Below are positions 23,925 to 33,293 of a stretch of 58,238 bases of DNA, piece by piece. How positions within the stretch are numbered: the stretch's first letter is position 1; each line of letters starts with the position of its first letter. This stretch comes from an uncultured Oscillospiraceae bacterium. Its GTDB lineage: Bacteria > Bacillota > Clostridia > Oscillospirales > Oscillospiraceae. The notes below the pieces were generated by a model. That model had not been told where the DNA came from and ran no database searches. It was given only the letters and a program-made list of their open reading frames with translations. A program made the position numbers and the translations under genes. Location of the stretch: NCBI GenBank assembly GCA_949841465.1, contig CATKZW010000014.1, positions 1-58,238 on the forward strand, given 5' to 3'.

Positions 23925-24464
23925 ATGCCTAACGCAAAGGTTCTCAGTGAGAAGCAGGCCATCGTGGCCGCTCTGGTGGACGACCTGAAGGCCGCCAGCT
24001 CCGGCGTCCTGGTGGACTACAAGGGCATCACCGTGGCCGAGGACACCGCCCTGCGCCATGAGCTGCGTGAGAATGGCGTGGAGTACGCTGTGGTGAAGAA
24101 CACCCTGCTCCGCCGCGCCCTGGACGACGTGGATCTGGGCGACCTGGACGAGGTGCTCAACGGCACCACTTCCATGGCTATCTCCAAGGAAGACCCCATC
24201 GCCCCCATGCGCATCGTCAACAAGTACGCCAAGCAGATGGGCGACCGCTTCAACATCAAGGCCGGCTTTATGGACGGCAAGGTGCTCCCCCTGGACGACG
24301 TGTTCGCTCTGGCCGAGCTGCCCTCCAAGGACGCCCTGCTGGGTCAGGTCCTGGGCATGATGCTGGCCCCCATCACCAGTCTGGCCATCGTCCTCAAGGC
24401 CATCGCCGAGAAGGACGGTCAGCCTGCCGAGGCTCCCGCCGAGGAAGCCCCCGCCGCCGAGTGA
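23925..24464 (+). CDS. rplJ: 50S ribosomal protein L10
   Basis: L10 anchors the L12 dimers on the ribosomal stalk and represses this operon through the leader. It has 179 aa. Family segments are VDDLKAASSGVLVDYKGITV, ENGVEYAVVKNTLLRRAL and, at the C-terminus, the helix that binds L12, followed by an Ala/Glu/Pro-rich tail ending EEAPAAE. ATG 23925 follows GGAGGTGA. rplL follows after 62 nt. Confidence 0.97.
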   Translation: MPNAKVLSEKQAIVAALVDDLKAASSGVLVDYKGITVAEDTALRHELRENGVEYAVVKNTLLRRALDDVDLGDLDEVLNGTTSMAISKEDPIAPMRIVNKYAKQMGDRFNIKAGFMDGKVLPLDDVFALAELPSKDALLGQVLGMMLAPITSLAIVLKAIAEKDGQPAEAPAEEAPAAE

Positions 24465-24526
24465 GCGGCGCTGTCCCGCTGTGGGACACAACATACTAAC
24501 ATTCGATAATTAGGAGGAATTTCATC

Positions 24527-24901
24527 ATGGCTAGCGAGAAGATCACTGCTCTGATCGAAGAAGTCAAGGCCCTTACCGTTCTGGAGCTGAACGACCTGGT
24601 CAAGGCTCTGGAGGAGGAGTTCGGCGTTTCCGCCGCCGCTATGGCCGCTCCCGCCGCCGGCCCCGCCGCCGCCGCTGTTGAGGAGAAGACCGAGTTTGAC
24701 GTGGTTCTGGCCGGCTTCGACGCCGCCGCCAAGATCAAGGTCATCAAGGTTGTCCGCGAGATCACCGGCCTGGGCCTGGCCGAGGCCAAGGCTGCCGTCG
24801 AGGGCACCCCCAAGACCCTGAAGGAGGCCGTGTCCAAGGACGAGGCCGAGGAGCTGAAGAAGAAGATCGAAGAGGCCGGCGGCAAGGTGGAGCTGAAGTA
24901 A
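24527..24901 (+). CDS. rplL: 50S ribosomal protein L7/L12
   Basis: L12 recruits translational GTPases to the ribosome. The 124-aa protein has the N-terminal dimerisation helix pair ([19 protein letters not shown]), an Ala/Pro-rich hinge at residues ~38-50, and the conserved C-terminal domain ([38 protein letters not shown]). Start ATG 24527 is behind TAGGAGGA. It ends the operon. Confidence 0.97.
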   Translation: MASEKITALIEEVKALTVLELNDLVKALEEEFGVSAAAMAAPAAGPAAAAVEEKTEFDVVLAGFDAAAKIKVIKVVREITGLGLAEAKAAVEGTPKTLKEAVSKDEAEELKKKIEEAGGKVELK

Positions 24902-24944
24902 GCGCTCCGCACCTGCTCGACACGGTTCCAAACACGCACAAACC

Positions 24945-24979
24945 GACCGCCCAGGCATTGCCTGGGCGGTCTTCTTTTT
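24945..24979 (+). terminator. Terminator after rplL
   Basis: A perfect 12-bp stem (GACCGCCCAGGC 24945-24956, 24960-24971), 3-nt loop, then TTCTTTTTG. Confidence 0.95.
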
Positions 24980-25053
24980 GCGTTAGACGCAGTCCCCGGC
25001 CCCCCTGCACCTCCGGCACAAGCTGGTGGGGGACGTGTCCACCGAGGACATCA

Positions 25054-26601
25054 TCACAGCAGCGGCGAAAACAGCCGCAGCAGGTCCCGGAACAGCCGCC
25101 GGGGCAGCGAGGTGGACCGGCAGTCCTCCAGGGTCACCATGAGGCTCTTGGTCTGGGTATCCAGAAAGTCCTCCCGTATGTCGGCCACGGAGGGGGTCTC
25201 ATACAGCAGCACGCCGTTCTCAAAGTGGAGGAACATGCTGCGGTAGTCCAGGTTCACCGTACCCACAGTGGCAAAACAGTCGTCCACCACGAAATTCTTG
25301 GCGTGAATGAATCCCGGCTCGTATTCAAAAATTTTTACCCCCGCCTCCAGCAGCTCCTCGTAGTGGGAGCGGGTCATCTCAAACACGGTCTTCTTGTCCG
25401 GGATGTGGGGGGTGATGATGCGCACATCCACCCCAGACTTGGCGGCGGTGACCAGAGCCATGGTCAGGGAGTAGTCGATCACCAGATACGGGGTGGTGAT
25501 ATACACATACCGCTTGGCCCGGTAGATCAGGTTGAGGTACACCGACTGGCCCACCGGCTCGTTGTCCCAGGGGCAGTCGTGATAGGGCTGGACGTATCCC
25601 GGCGCACCGCCCCGTGCGGGTTCCGGGCGGAAGGGGGTGAAGTGCTCCTCCTCGCTGTGGGTGAAGTCCCACATGGCCAGAAAGGACACCGTCATGGACC
25701 ACACCGCGTCCCCCTCCAGCCGGATGGCGGAATCCTTCCAGTGGCCGAACCGGGGTTTGACGTTGATATACTCGTCCGCCATGTTGATGCCGCCGGTGAA
25801 AGCTATTTTGCCGTCTATAATCATATACTTGCGGTGGTCCCGGTTGTTCTGCCGCAGGGACACCACGGGGACAAACCGGTTGAACACCCGGCAGTGGACC
25901 CCAAGCTTTTCCAGCCGCGCCGGATAGTCCCCCGGCAGGGTGGAGATGGAGCCGATGTCGTCATAGATGACCCGGACCTCCAAGCCCTGCTTTACCTTCT
26001 CTTTGAGTATGTCCAGGATGGAGTTCCACAGCTTGCCCTCTTCGATGATGAAATATTCGATGAAGATATAGCGCTCCGCCCCCCGCAGGGCGTCCAGAAT
26101 ATCGTCATAGCAGTTATCCCCCAGGGGGTAGTATTTGGTGCGGGTGTTGCCGTATACCGGGCAGTGGGTGGTCTGCTCCAGATACCGGGCCATGCAGGCC
26201 GCGTCCTCCCCCAGCAGCTCCCCCAGGGAGGCGGACCGTCCGCACTCCGCCCCCAGGTTCTTGCGGATCTTCCGCTCCATAACGCGCAGTCGGCGCTGGT
26301 TAAAGGCGGACAGGTGGTTGCCCCCCAGCAGCAGGTAGGCCAGCGACCCAAAGGGCATCAGCCCCAGCACGATGATGAGCCAGCCGATCTTGTAGCCGGG
26401 GTTGGTCTTGCTGCCCACGATCCACATAGCGGACAGGATGGACAGGGCCAGGAACAGCCACTCCACCCGGTCGAAATAAACGCTGTCCCGCAGAACTGCC
26501 AGTCCCGCCACATACAGAATGAGCTGGGCGATGATGAGCACACCCACAATGCCCAGGCGGTGGAACAGCACCTTTCCGATTCGATTCAGGATCTTGTACA
26601 T
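25054..26601 (-). CDS. cls: Cardiolipin synthase (phospholipase D family)
   Basis: This enzyme condenses two phosphatidylglycerol molecules to cardiolipin in the inner leaflet. The 515-aa protein starts with two to three hydrophobic segments (LGIVGVLIIAQLILYVAGLA, WLFLALSILSAMWIVG, LIIVLGLMPFGSLAYLLLGG). It then has two PLD domains with catalytic HKD motifs: DHRKYMIIDG and IHAKNFVVDD. It is of normal length and complete. It is convergent with rplL and lies 84 nt downstream of dnaE. Confidence 0.94.
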   Translation of the reverse strand: MYKILNRIGKVLFHRLGIVGVLIIAQLILYVAGLAVLRDSVYFDRVEWLFLALSILSAMWIVGSKTNPGYKIGWLIIVLGLMPFGSLAYLLLGGNHLSAFNQRRLRVMERKIRKNLGAECGRSASLGELLGEDAACMARYLEQTTHCPVYGNTRTKYYPLGDNCYDDILDALRGAERYIFIEYFIIEEGKLWNSILDILKEKVKQGLEVRVIYDDIGSISTLPGDYPARLEKLGVHCRVFNRFVPVVSLRQNNRDHRKYMIIDGKIAFTGGINMADEYINVKPRFGHWKDSAIRLEGDAVWSMTVSFLAMWDFTHSEEEHFTPFRPEPARGGAPGYVQPYHDCPWDNEPVGQSVYLNLIYRAKRYVYITTPYLVIDYSLTMALVTAAKSGVDVRIITPHIPDKKTVFEMTRSHYEELLEAGVKIFEYEPGFIHAKNFVVDDCFATVGTVNLDYRSMFLHFENGVLLYETPSVADIREDFLDTQTKSLMVTLEDCRSTSLPRRLFRDLLRLFSPLL

Positions 26602-26685
26602 AGTCTCTCCTTGGTTTTGCCAGTCCGATCAGGTCCACCCGCCCTCTGTCGGGAGGGCCGCCGGTTTTGCTGCGATTCTGCTTTG

Positions 26686-29600
26686 TCAATGCTTGGCCTG
26701 CTTTGCCTTCAGCACCACGTTTTCCTCCCCCAGGGTCTCCCGGAGCTCAGCCAGCAGGGCATCGTGGATGATACAGCTGGTCTGGAGCTTCTTTTTCTGG
26801 TCCGACAGGTAGACAATGGCGGCGGACTCCCCCGGGAACATGCTCATAAGTTTTTTCAGCCAGGTGAAGGTCTCCTCCCCGTCGGGGAGCTTGATCCACA
26901 GCACCTGCTCCTCCGCCGCCGGGACCCGGGCAAACCCGCCCCGCTCCCCGGACAAAGGGGCCGCCCGGTCCACCATGATCTGGGGGGATTTCTCGTCCCG
27001 GATGGACACTTTGCCCTCCACCACCACGGGGAAATTCACCTTCAAAAAGGCCCCGCTCTCGCTGAGGGTGCGGGAAAAGCACAGCAGCTCGATGGCCCCG
27101 GTGGCGTCCTCCAGCATGACGTAAGCCATCATGGAATTGTTTTTGGTGGTCTTGGTTCGTATTGAGGCCACCACCCCCGCCAGGGTCACGCGGGTCCCGT
27201 CGCCGTACCGGCGGCCCCGCTCCTCCTCTCCCCCGCCCATCACTGCGGCGATGGGGACGGCTCCGTACTTCCGGGCCTGTTTCCGGTACTGGTCCATGGG
27301 GTGGCCGGACAGATAGAGGCCGGTGGTCTCCTTCTCCATGGTCATCAGCTCACCGGGGGAAAACTCCGGGATGTCTGGGTAAATCACCGCGGGGATGGAG
27401 GCGGTCTCCCCTCCCCCGCCGAACAGGTCGAACTGCCCCTCCAGATTCTTCCTCCGATCCCGGCCGATGGCGTCTACCACCTGTTCGTATACCTTCAGCA
27501 GCTGGGACCGGCGCACGCCCATGCTGTCAAAGCATCCGGACCGGATCAGGCTGTCCAGCACCCGCTTGTTCAGGTCGCAGTCGTACATCCGGGAGCAGAA
27601 CTCCGGGAAGGACACAAAGGCCCCTCCCTTCTCCCGCTCGGCCAGGACGGCGCTGGTGAAGCCCAGGCCCACGCCCTTCAGCGCCGCCAGCCCAAAACGG
27701 ATGTTGGCCCCGGAGACGGTAAATGCCGCGCCGGACTCGTTGATGTCCGGCGGCAGCAGGGCGATGCCGTTCTCTTTACACTCCGCGATATACTCCGCCA
27801 CCTTGTCCTGGGAGTCCAGCACGGAGGTGAGCAGAGCCGCCAAGTACTCACGGGGGTGGCGGTACTTGAACCATGCCGTCTGATAGGCCACGATGGCATA
27901 GGCCAGGGAGTGGGACTTGTTAAAGGCATAGTGGGCAAAGTCGTTGATCTCGTCGTAGATGGACTGGGCCACCGCCTCGGGGATGCCGTTGGCCTCGCAC
28001 CCGGCGATGTTCCGGGCCGGGTCCCCGTGGATGAAGGCGCCCCGCTCCCGCTGGACGTCCTTCTCCTTCTTCTTGCTCATGGCTCGGCGCACCATGTCCG
28101 CCTGGCCCAAAGAGTAGCCCGCCAGCTTGCGGAAAATCTCAATCACCTGCTCCTGATAGACGATGCAGCCGTAGGTGTTGGACAAAATCGGCTCCAGGGC
28201 CGGGTGCTTGTAGGTGACCAGCTTGGGGTCCTGGGCGCAGGCCAGGAATTTGGGGATGGAGTCCATGGGGCCGGGGCGGTACAGGGCGATGATGGCGCAG
28301 ATGTCCTCAATGCTCTTGGGCTTAAGGCCTACGCACACCCCGGTCATGCCCGCCGACTCCATCTGGAACACCCCGGAGGTCTTTCCGTCAGACAGCATCT
28401 GGTAGACCTCCATATCGTCGTCGGGGATGTCCTCCAGCTTGAAGCCGGGGATCTCCTTCTCCACCATCTTCACCGCGTCGTCCAGCACGGTCAGGTTGCG
28501 CAGGCCCAGGAAGTCCATCTTCAGCAGGCCCAGCTCCTCAATGGTAGTCATGGTGTACTGGGTCACCGGCTGGCCGTCGTTGGTGGCCAGGGGGACGTAC
28601 TCATACACCGGGCGCTTGGTGATCACCACGCCCGCCGCGTGGGTGGAGGCGTTTCGGGGCATGCCCTCAATTTTCCGGGCCATATCGACGAGCTCCTTCA
28701 CCCGCTCGTCGCCGTTGTACAGGTCGGACAGGCCCTTGGACAGCACCAGCGCCTTGTCCAGGGTCATTTTCAGGTCGAAGGGCACCTGCTTGGCGATGTT
28801 GTCCACCTCGGCATAGGGGAAGTTCAGCACCCGCCCCACGTCCCGGATGGCGGCCTTGGCCTTCATGGTGCCGAAGGTGACGATCTGAACCACGTGGTCC
28901 TCACCGTACTTCCGGGAAACGTAGTCGATCACCTCCTGCCGCCGCCGAATGCAGAAGTCGATGTCGATATCAGGCATGGTCACCCGCTCGGGGTTCAAAA
29001 AGCGCTCAAAGATGAGGGAGTATTTGATGGGGTCCACATCGGTGATGCGCAGACAGTAGGCCACCATGGACCCGGCCCCGGAGCCGCGGCCCGGCCCCAC
29101 CGGGATGCCCGCCCCCTTGGCGTAGCCGATGAAGTCGGACACGATGAGGAAGTAGTCCACAAACCCCATCTGCCGAATGACCCCCATCTCCATGCGGAGA
29201 CGGTCCTTCAACTCCTCGCCGCCGTCCGGGTAGCGCTGGGCAAAGCCCTGCCAGCACAGCTTTTCAAAGTAGGCATCGCCGTCCGTCTCCCCCTTGGGGA
29301 GCTTGAACTCCGGCAGGTGGTACTTGCCGAACTCAAACTCCACATTGCACAGCTCCGCCACCTTCTGGGTGTTGTCGATGGCCTCGGGGCAGTTGGGAAA
29401 CAAAGCGCGCATCTCGTCCTCGCTCTTGACATAGAACTCCTGGGTCTCGAAGCGCATGCGGTCCTGGTCCTCCACCAGCTTGCCCATCTGGACGCACATG
29501 AGCACGTCCTGCATGGCGGCGTCCTCCCGGGTCAGGTAATGACAGTCGTTGGTGGCCACCATGGGAATGCCGGTTTCGCGGCTCAGCCGCATAATCCCCG

Positions 29601-30159
29601 CGATGACCGCCTGCTGTTCGGGGATCTTGTGGTCCTGGATCTCCAGGTAATAGCCATCCTCGCCGAACAGCTCCCGCATCTCCAGGGCGTGGGCCTTGGC
29701 CCCCTCGTAATCCCCATTGCGCAGGCGGCGGGGGATCTCCCCCGCCAGGCAGGCGGACAGGGCGATGAGCCCCCCGCTGTGGGCGCGGAGCAGGTCCATG
29801 TCGATCCGGGGCTTGATATAAAAGCCCTCGGTGAAGGCCATGGACACCATGTAGCTCAGGTTGCGGTAGCCCTGCTCGTTCCGGCACAGCAGCACCAGGT
29901 GCCGGGCGGAGCCGTCCAGCTCGTGGACCCGGTCAAACCGGGTGCGGGGGGCCACGTACACCTCACAGCCGATGACCGGCTTCACCCCCGCCGCCTTGCA
30001 GGCCCGGTAGAAGTCCACCGCACCGTACATCACCCCGTGGTCAGTGATGGCCACGGCAGATTGGCCCAGCTCCTTCACCCGCCGTACCAGCTGGTCGATG
30101 CGGCACGCGCCATCCAGAAGGGAGTATTCCGTATGCAGATGTAAATGGGTGAACGCCAT
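26686..30159 (-). CDS. dnaE: DNA polymerase III alpha subunit DnaE
   Basis: DnaE is a replicative C-family polymerase. The 1157-aa protein has the PHP domain at the N-terminus (LHLHTEYSLLDGACRI, ITDHGVMYGAVDF), the palm with GRGSGAGSMVAYCLRITDVD and the catalytic Asp pair in MPDIDIDFC, the fingers region (VYQEQVIEIFRKLAGYS), the helix-hairpin-helix (LPPDINESGAAF, GLAALKGVG), and an OB fold near the C-terminus (TRVTLAGVVASIRTKTTKNN). In Firmicutes this DnaE usually acts beside PolC to extend RNA primers. ATG 30159 follows GGAGG. It is the last gene of the murB-rapZ-yvcK-whiA block. Confidence 0.96.
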   Translation of the reverse strand: MAFTHLHLHTEYSLLDGACRIDQLVRRVKELGQSAVAITDHGVMYGAVDFYRACKAAGVKPVIGCEVYVAPRTRFDRVHELDGSARHLVLLCRNEQGYRNLSYMVSMAFTEGFYIKPRIDMDLLRAHSGGLIALSACLAGEIPRRLRNGDYEGAKAHALEMRELFGEDGYYLEIQDHKIPEQQAVIAGIMRLSRETGIPMVATNDCHYLTREDAAMQDVLMCVQMGKLVEDQDRMRFETQEFYVKSEDEMRALFPNCPEAIDNTQKVAELCNVEFEFGKYHLPEFKLPKGETDGDAYFEKLCWQGFAQRYPDGGEELKDRLRMEMGVIRQMGFVDYFLIVSDFIGYAKGAGIPVGPGRGSGAGSMVAYCLRITDVDPIKYSLIFERFLNPERVTMPDIDIDFCIRRRQEVIDYVSRKYGEDHVVQIVTFGTMKAKAAIRDVGRVLNFPYAEVDNIAKQVPFDLKMTLDKALVLSKGLSDLYNGDERVKELVDMARKIEGMPRNASTHAAGVVITKRPVYEYVPLATNDGQPVTQYTMTTIEELGLLKMDFLGLRNLTVLDDAVKMVEKEIPGFKLEDIPDDDMEVYQMLSDGKTSGVFQMESAGMTGVCVGLKPKSIEDICAIIALYRPGPMDSIPKFLACAQDPKLVTYKHPALEPILSNTYGCIVYQEQVIEIFRKLAGYSLGQADMVRRAMSKKKEKDVQRERGAFIHGDPARNIAGCEANGIPEAVAQSIYDEINDFAHYAFNKSHSLAYAIVAYQTAWFKYRHPREYLAALLTSVLDSQDKVAEYIAECKENGIALLPPDINESGAAFTVSGANIRFGLAALKGVGLGFTSAVLAEREKGGAFVSFPEFCSRMYDCDLNKRVLDSLIRSGCFDSMGVRRSQLLKVYEQVVDAIGRDRRKNLEGQFDLFGGGGETASIPAVIYPDIPEFSPGELMTMEKETTGLYLSGHPMDQYRKQARKYGAVPIAAVMGGGEEERGRRYGDGTRVTLAGVVASIRTKTTKNNSMMAYVMLEDATGAIELLCFSRTLSESGAFLKVNFPVVVEGKVSIRDEKSPQIMVDRAAPLSGERGGFARVPAAEEQVLWIKLPDGEETFTWLKKLMSMFPGESAAIVYLSDQKKKLQTSCIIHDALLAELRETLGEENVVLKAKQAKH

Positions 30160-30192
30160 GAGCCAGCCTCCATTTCTTTGGTACTCTCTCTA

Positions 30193-30510
30193 TCACAAGT
30201 TTTCCTTCCGCCAGTGCCATATCCGCACAGCAGGATACAGGCCCAGCACGTACAGCAAGGGGAAGCCCAACCAGTTCCACACTCCAGGCGCAAAACTCCC
30301 GACTACAACCGCCAGCACCATCATAGGCAACATAAAAAACACGAACCAGTCTAGCAGCGCCTCTCCGCAGAATCGTAACCACAGCTCCAACTGAAATTCG
30401 CCCCGGAACAGACGGACCACAAACCGGGGCATTGAAACCACAATTAGCACAAATACAGCTAAAAACGAGAAAATCCATACATACCACGGGCATTCTTTCC
30501 ATTTTTTCAT
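30193..30510 (-). CDS. Small membrane protein between whiA and dnaE
   Basis: This 105-aa protein has two or three hydrophobic segments (WYVWIFSFLAVFVLIVVSMP, WFVFFMLPMMVLAVVVGSF, LGFPLLYVLGLYPAV) and short basic ends. I recognise no family. Its ATG overlaps the whiA stop (ATGA), and GGAGGGAGGA precedes it, which supports translation coupled to whiA. dnaE starts 33 nt further on. A membrane or envelope role is all that can be suggested. Confidence 0.7.
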   Translation of the reverse strand: MKKWKECPWYVWIFSFLAVFVLIVVSMPRFVVRLFRGEFQLELWLRFCGEALLDWFVFFMLPMMVLAVVVGSFAPGVWNWLGFPLLYVLGLYPAVRIWHWRKENL

Positions 30511-31412
30511 CTATTTTTTCCTCCCTCCGCCAATTCCATCAGCTTCCTCATACGGTGGTTGAACGCCGACTTGCTTACCGCCGGGTCGCACAGCGCCCCC
30601 AGCTGGCTCAGGTTCAGCTCCGGGTTTTCCAGCCGCAGGCGGGCCGCCTCCTGGAGCTTGTCCGGCAGACTGTCCAGCCGCCCGGACCCTTGCAGGCGCT
30701 CAATAGCCGCAAGCTGCTCCCTTGCCGCCGCCACCGTCTTGTCCAGATTGGCGCTGTCGCAGTTCACCTGGCGGTTCACACTCCCCCGCAGGTCCCGCTC
30801 GATCTTCGCGGCCATCACAGCCATGGCGGATACCGGCGCGCCCAAAAAGGTCAAAAAGTCCTCGATGTGGTCGGACTGCTTGAAATAGACCACTCGGTTC
30901 CCCTTGCGGTCCGTCTCCTTGGGTTCAAATCCCGCCTCCCGCAGCAGGGCGGGCAGCTCCCGCCCCACATGGTAGTGGGAAGTGACCAGCTCCAGATGAT
31001 AGCCCTTCATAGGGTCGGTCACCGAACCCCCCGCCAAAAACGCCCCCCGGAGGAACGCGGCCCGGCAGTGCTCCTCCTCCAGCATGGCCAGGTTGATGTG
31101 CAGGGACAGGTCGGCGTCCCGGTCCAGGTCGAAACTCTCAAAGATCGTCTTCAGTTTGACTGGGTCCTCGATGAGGAAGGCGCCCTTCCCCTCCTCGGGC
31201 TCCGGAATCTGGTCAAAGGACACCCTGAACGCCTTTCGGAACAGCACCGGCAGACGCTCCTTCAGCGCCCCGCACTCGGTGACGATCCGGGCCTGGCGGT
31301 TGGAAAACGCCCCGCAGAACAGCAGGACGCCATAGGCCTCCGCCTGGGCGCAGCATCGGCGGCCCACCGCCGGGCGGCACAGCTCCTGCTTCACATCGGC
31401 GGAAAAGGCCAC
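30507..31412 (-). CDS. whiA: DNA-binding protein WhiA
   Basis: WhiA combines a LAGLIDADG-like fold with a C-terminal HTH. It affects cell division and chromosome segregation in Firmicutes and sporulation in actinobacteria. This 301-aa protein begins AFSADVKQELC, has the homing-endonuclease-like core (AFLRGAFLAGGSVTDPMKGY) and ends with the conserved DNA-binding part (LRLENPELNLSQLGALCDPA, SKSAFNHRMRKLMELA). The start is GTG at 31412 behind AAAGGAG. It sits between yvcK and dnaE, the standard rapZ-yvcK-whiA order. Confidence 0.95.
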   Translation of the reverse strand: MAFSADVKQELCRPAVGRRCCAQAEAYGVLLFCGAFSNRQARIVTECGALKERLPVLFRKAFRVSFDQIPEPEEGKGAFLIEDPVKLKTIFESFDLDRDADLSLHINLAMLEEEHCRAAFLRGAFLAGGSVTDPMKGYHLELVTSHYHVGRELPALLREAGFEPKETDRKGNRVVYFKQSDHIEDFLTFLGAPVSAMAVMAAKIERDLRGSVNRQVNCDSANLDKTVAAAREQLAAIERLQGSGRLDSLPDKLQEAARLRLENPELNLSQLGALCDPAVSKSAFNHRMRKLMELAEGGKNR

Positions 31413-31428
31413 GGTTCCTCACTCCTTT

Positions 31429-32427
31429 TTAAAAGATTTTGGTATCGGCCCGCTGCTGATACAAATCCACCACCGCCCGGGCCACCTTCACCCCGGAGTG
31501 GCGGGCATAGCCGCAGTCCATGTCCATCAGGGGGCGGTACACTACCTCCGCCCCAAGCAGCTCCACCTCCCGGCGGTCCACCTGCATGGGCTCCGCGTCC
31601 TCAGCGGAATAGCGCTCCAGCAGCTCCCGGCTGATGGGGTCAGAATTGCACAGGCACAGGTCCACCATCCTGGGCAGGCCGTGCTCCAGCAGCGCGGCCA
31701 GGTGATCCTGGGCGGTCATGCCCTCCGTCTCCCCGTCCTGGGTCATGATGTTGCATACATAGATTTTCAGCGCGGAGCTGTCCGCGATGGCCTCCGAGAT
31801 GCCGTCCACCAGCAGGTTTGGAATCACGCTGGTATACAGGCTCCCCGGCCCAAGCAGGATGACCTCCGCCCGGCGGATGGCCTCCAGAGCGGCAGGGAGC
31901 GCCGGGGTGTGCTCCGGCAGCAGCCGAACGTGGTGAATGCGGCAGTTCTGCTCCTTCTTGGCGGCGGAAATTTTCGACTCGCCCCGGACGCTGGTGCCGT
32001 TGTCAAAGCGGGCCTCCAGCTGCACGCTGTCGTTGGTCACCGGCAGGATACGGCCGGTGATGGCCAGCACCTCGCTCATCCTGGCTACCGCCTGGTCAAA
32101 GGAGTCGGAGATGCCGTCCAGCGCAGCCAGCAGAAGATTGCCGAAGGCCTGCCCTGCCAGCCGCCCGTCGGGAAAACGGTAGGCCAGCAGACGCCGCATC
32201 AGCGACTCGGTGTCCGCCAGCGCCTCCATACAGTTGCGGATGTCGCCGGGAGGGGGCATGCCCAGGTCCTCCCGGAGCATCCCGGAACCGCCGCCGTCGT
32301 CGGCTACGGTGACGATGGCGGTCAGGTCGTCGGTGTATAATTTCAGTCCGCGCAGAATGGCGGACAGGCCGTGCCCGCCCCCCAGGGCCACAATGGCGGG
32401 GCCCTTGCGCCGTGTCAGCTCCCCCAT
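31429..32427 (-). CDS. yvcK: YvcK-type gluconeogenesis/cell-shape factor (CofD-like)
   Basis: This 332-aa protein has the CofD-like fold and binds UDP-sugars; in Bacillus it is needed for growth on gluconeogenic carbon and for localising PBP1. Motifs: IVALGGGHGLSAILRGLK, TVADDGGGSGMLRE, PPPGDIRNC and LLGPGSLYTSVIPNLL. The ATG at 32427 has GAGGG 8 nt upstream; an in-frame GTG at 32433 overlaps the rapZ stop and is an alternative start. Confidence 0.94.
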   Translation of the reverse strand: MGELTRRKGPAIVALGGGHGLSAILRGLKLYTDDLTAIVTVADDGGGSGMLREDLGMPPPGDIRNCMEALADTESLMRRLLAYRFPDGRLAGQAFGNLLLAALDGISDSFDQAVARMSEVLAITGRILPVTNDSVQLEARFDNGTSVRGESKISAAKKEQNCRIHHVRLLPEHTPALPAALEAIRRAEVILLGPGSLYTSVIPNLLVDGISEAIADSSALKIYVCNIMTQDGETEGMTAQDHLAALLEHGLPRMVDLCLCNSDPISRELLERYSAEDAEPMQVDRREVELLGAEVVYRPLMDMDCGYARHSGVKVARAVVDLYQQRADTKIF

Positions 32428-32429
32428 GG

Positions 32430-33293
32430 TCACGCCCTCGTCATGTCCCGATGGGTCTCGCCGGCGGCGTAGCCCAGGCTTTGAATGTACTCGGTGAGGG
32501 CATGGGTCACCGCCACCGAACGGTGCCGCCCGCCGGTACAGCCGATGGCGATCACCAGAGCGCTCTTACCCTCCTCCACAAAGTGGGGGAGCAGAAAGTC
32601 CATCATCCCCCGCAGCCGCTCCATCAGCTCCTGGGCGGTGGGATTGCCAAAGACATAGTCCGCCACCCCCTTGTCCATCCCTGTCTGGGGGCGCAGTCCC
32701 TCCACGTAGAAGGGGTTGGGCAGGAAACGCACATCGAACACCAGATCCGCCTCCAGGGGCAGGCCGTACTTGAAGCCGAAGGATGTAACCGTCACGCTCA
32801 TCTCGTTGCCGCACTTGCGGTTGGGCGCAAACATGTCCAGCACCTGTCCCCGGAGCTTGCGCACCGGCAGGGTGGTGCTGTTGATGATGTAATCAGCCCG
32901 GGCCCGCACCGGCTCCATCACCGCCCGTTCGCGCTCCACCGCACGGGTGAGGCTGCCCATCTCCTCCATCAACGGATGGCTGCGGCGGGTCTCCTTATAG
33001 CGCTTGATGATGGCCTCGTTGTCCGCCTCCACAAACACCACTTTATACTGAAACTGCATGGACTTCAAGGCGCCCATGGCCTCAAACAGACCGTCAAAGT
33101 TCTCTCCGCCCCGGATGTCGCACACCATGGCCACGCGCTCATAGGTCCCGGTGCCCGCCAGGCACAGCTCGGCAAACTTGGGGATGAGCACCGGGGGCAG
33201 ATTGTCCACGCAGAAAAAGCCGCTGTCCTCCAAAATGGACATGACGGTGGACTTACCTGCTCCGGACAGCCCCGATACGATCAGAAATTCCAT
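32430..33293 (-). CDS. rapZ: RNase adapter / nucleotide-binding protein RapZ (YvcJ)
   Basis: RapZ is a P-loop protein that in enterobacteria directs RNase E to the small RNA GlmZ; in Firmicutes (YvcJ) it binds nucleotides and affects competence. This 287-aa protein has the Walker A motif VSGLSGAGKSTVMSIL at the N-terminus, the following DNLPP, and the C-terminal sugar-binding-like CTGGRHRSVAVTHAL. It starts inside the end of murB (13-nt overlap) and ends at the yvcK start. Confidence 0.95.
   Translation of the reverse strand: MEFLIVSGLSGAGKSTVMSILEDSGFFCVDNLPPVLIPKFAELCLAGTGTYERVAMVCDIRGGENFDGLFEAMGALKSMQFQYKVVFVEADNEAIIKRYKETRRSHPLMEEMGSLTRAVERERAVMEPVRARADYIINSTTLPVRKLRGQVLDMFAPNRKCGNEMSVTVTSFGFKYGLPLEADLVFDVRFLPNPFYVEGLRPQTGMDKGVADYVFGNPTAQELMERLRGMMDFLLPHFVEEGKSALVIAIGCTGGRHRSVAVTHALTEYIQSLGYAAGETHRDMTRA

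Noticed and set aside
27301..30144. A 947-codon open frame on the plus strand opposite dnaE, and similar long frames opposite galE, cls, tmcAL/ackA and the 5'-nucleotidase
   Set aside because: They are exact antisense shadows of well-supported genes. GC-rich third positions remove stop codons; the translations are low-complexity His/Gly/Val/Leu-rich and match no family.
30905..30935. GGGTTCAAATCCC, resembling a tRNA T-arm
   Set aside because: It lies within whiA coding sequence, and no acceptor, D or anticodon stem can be formed around it.
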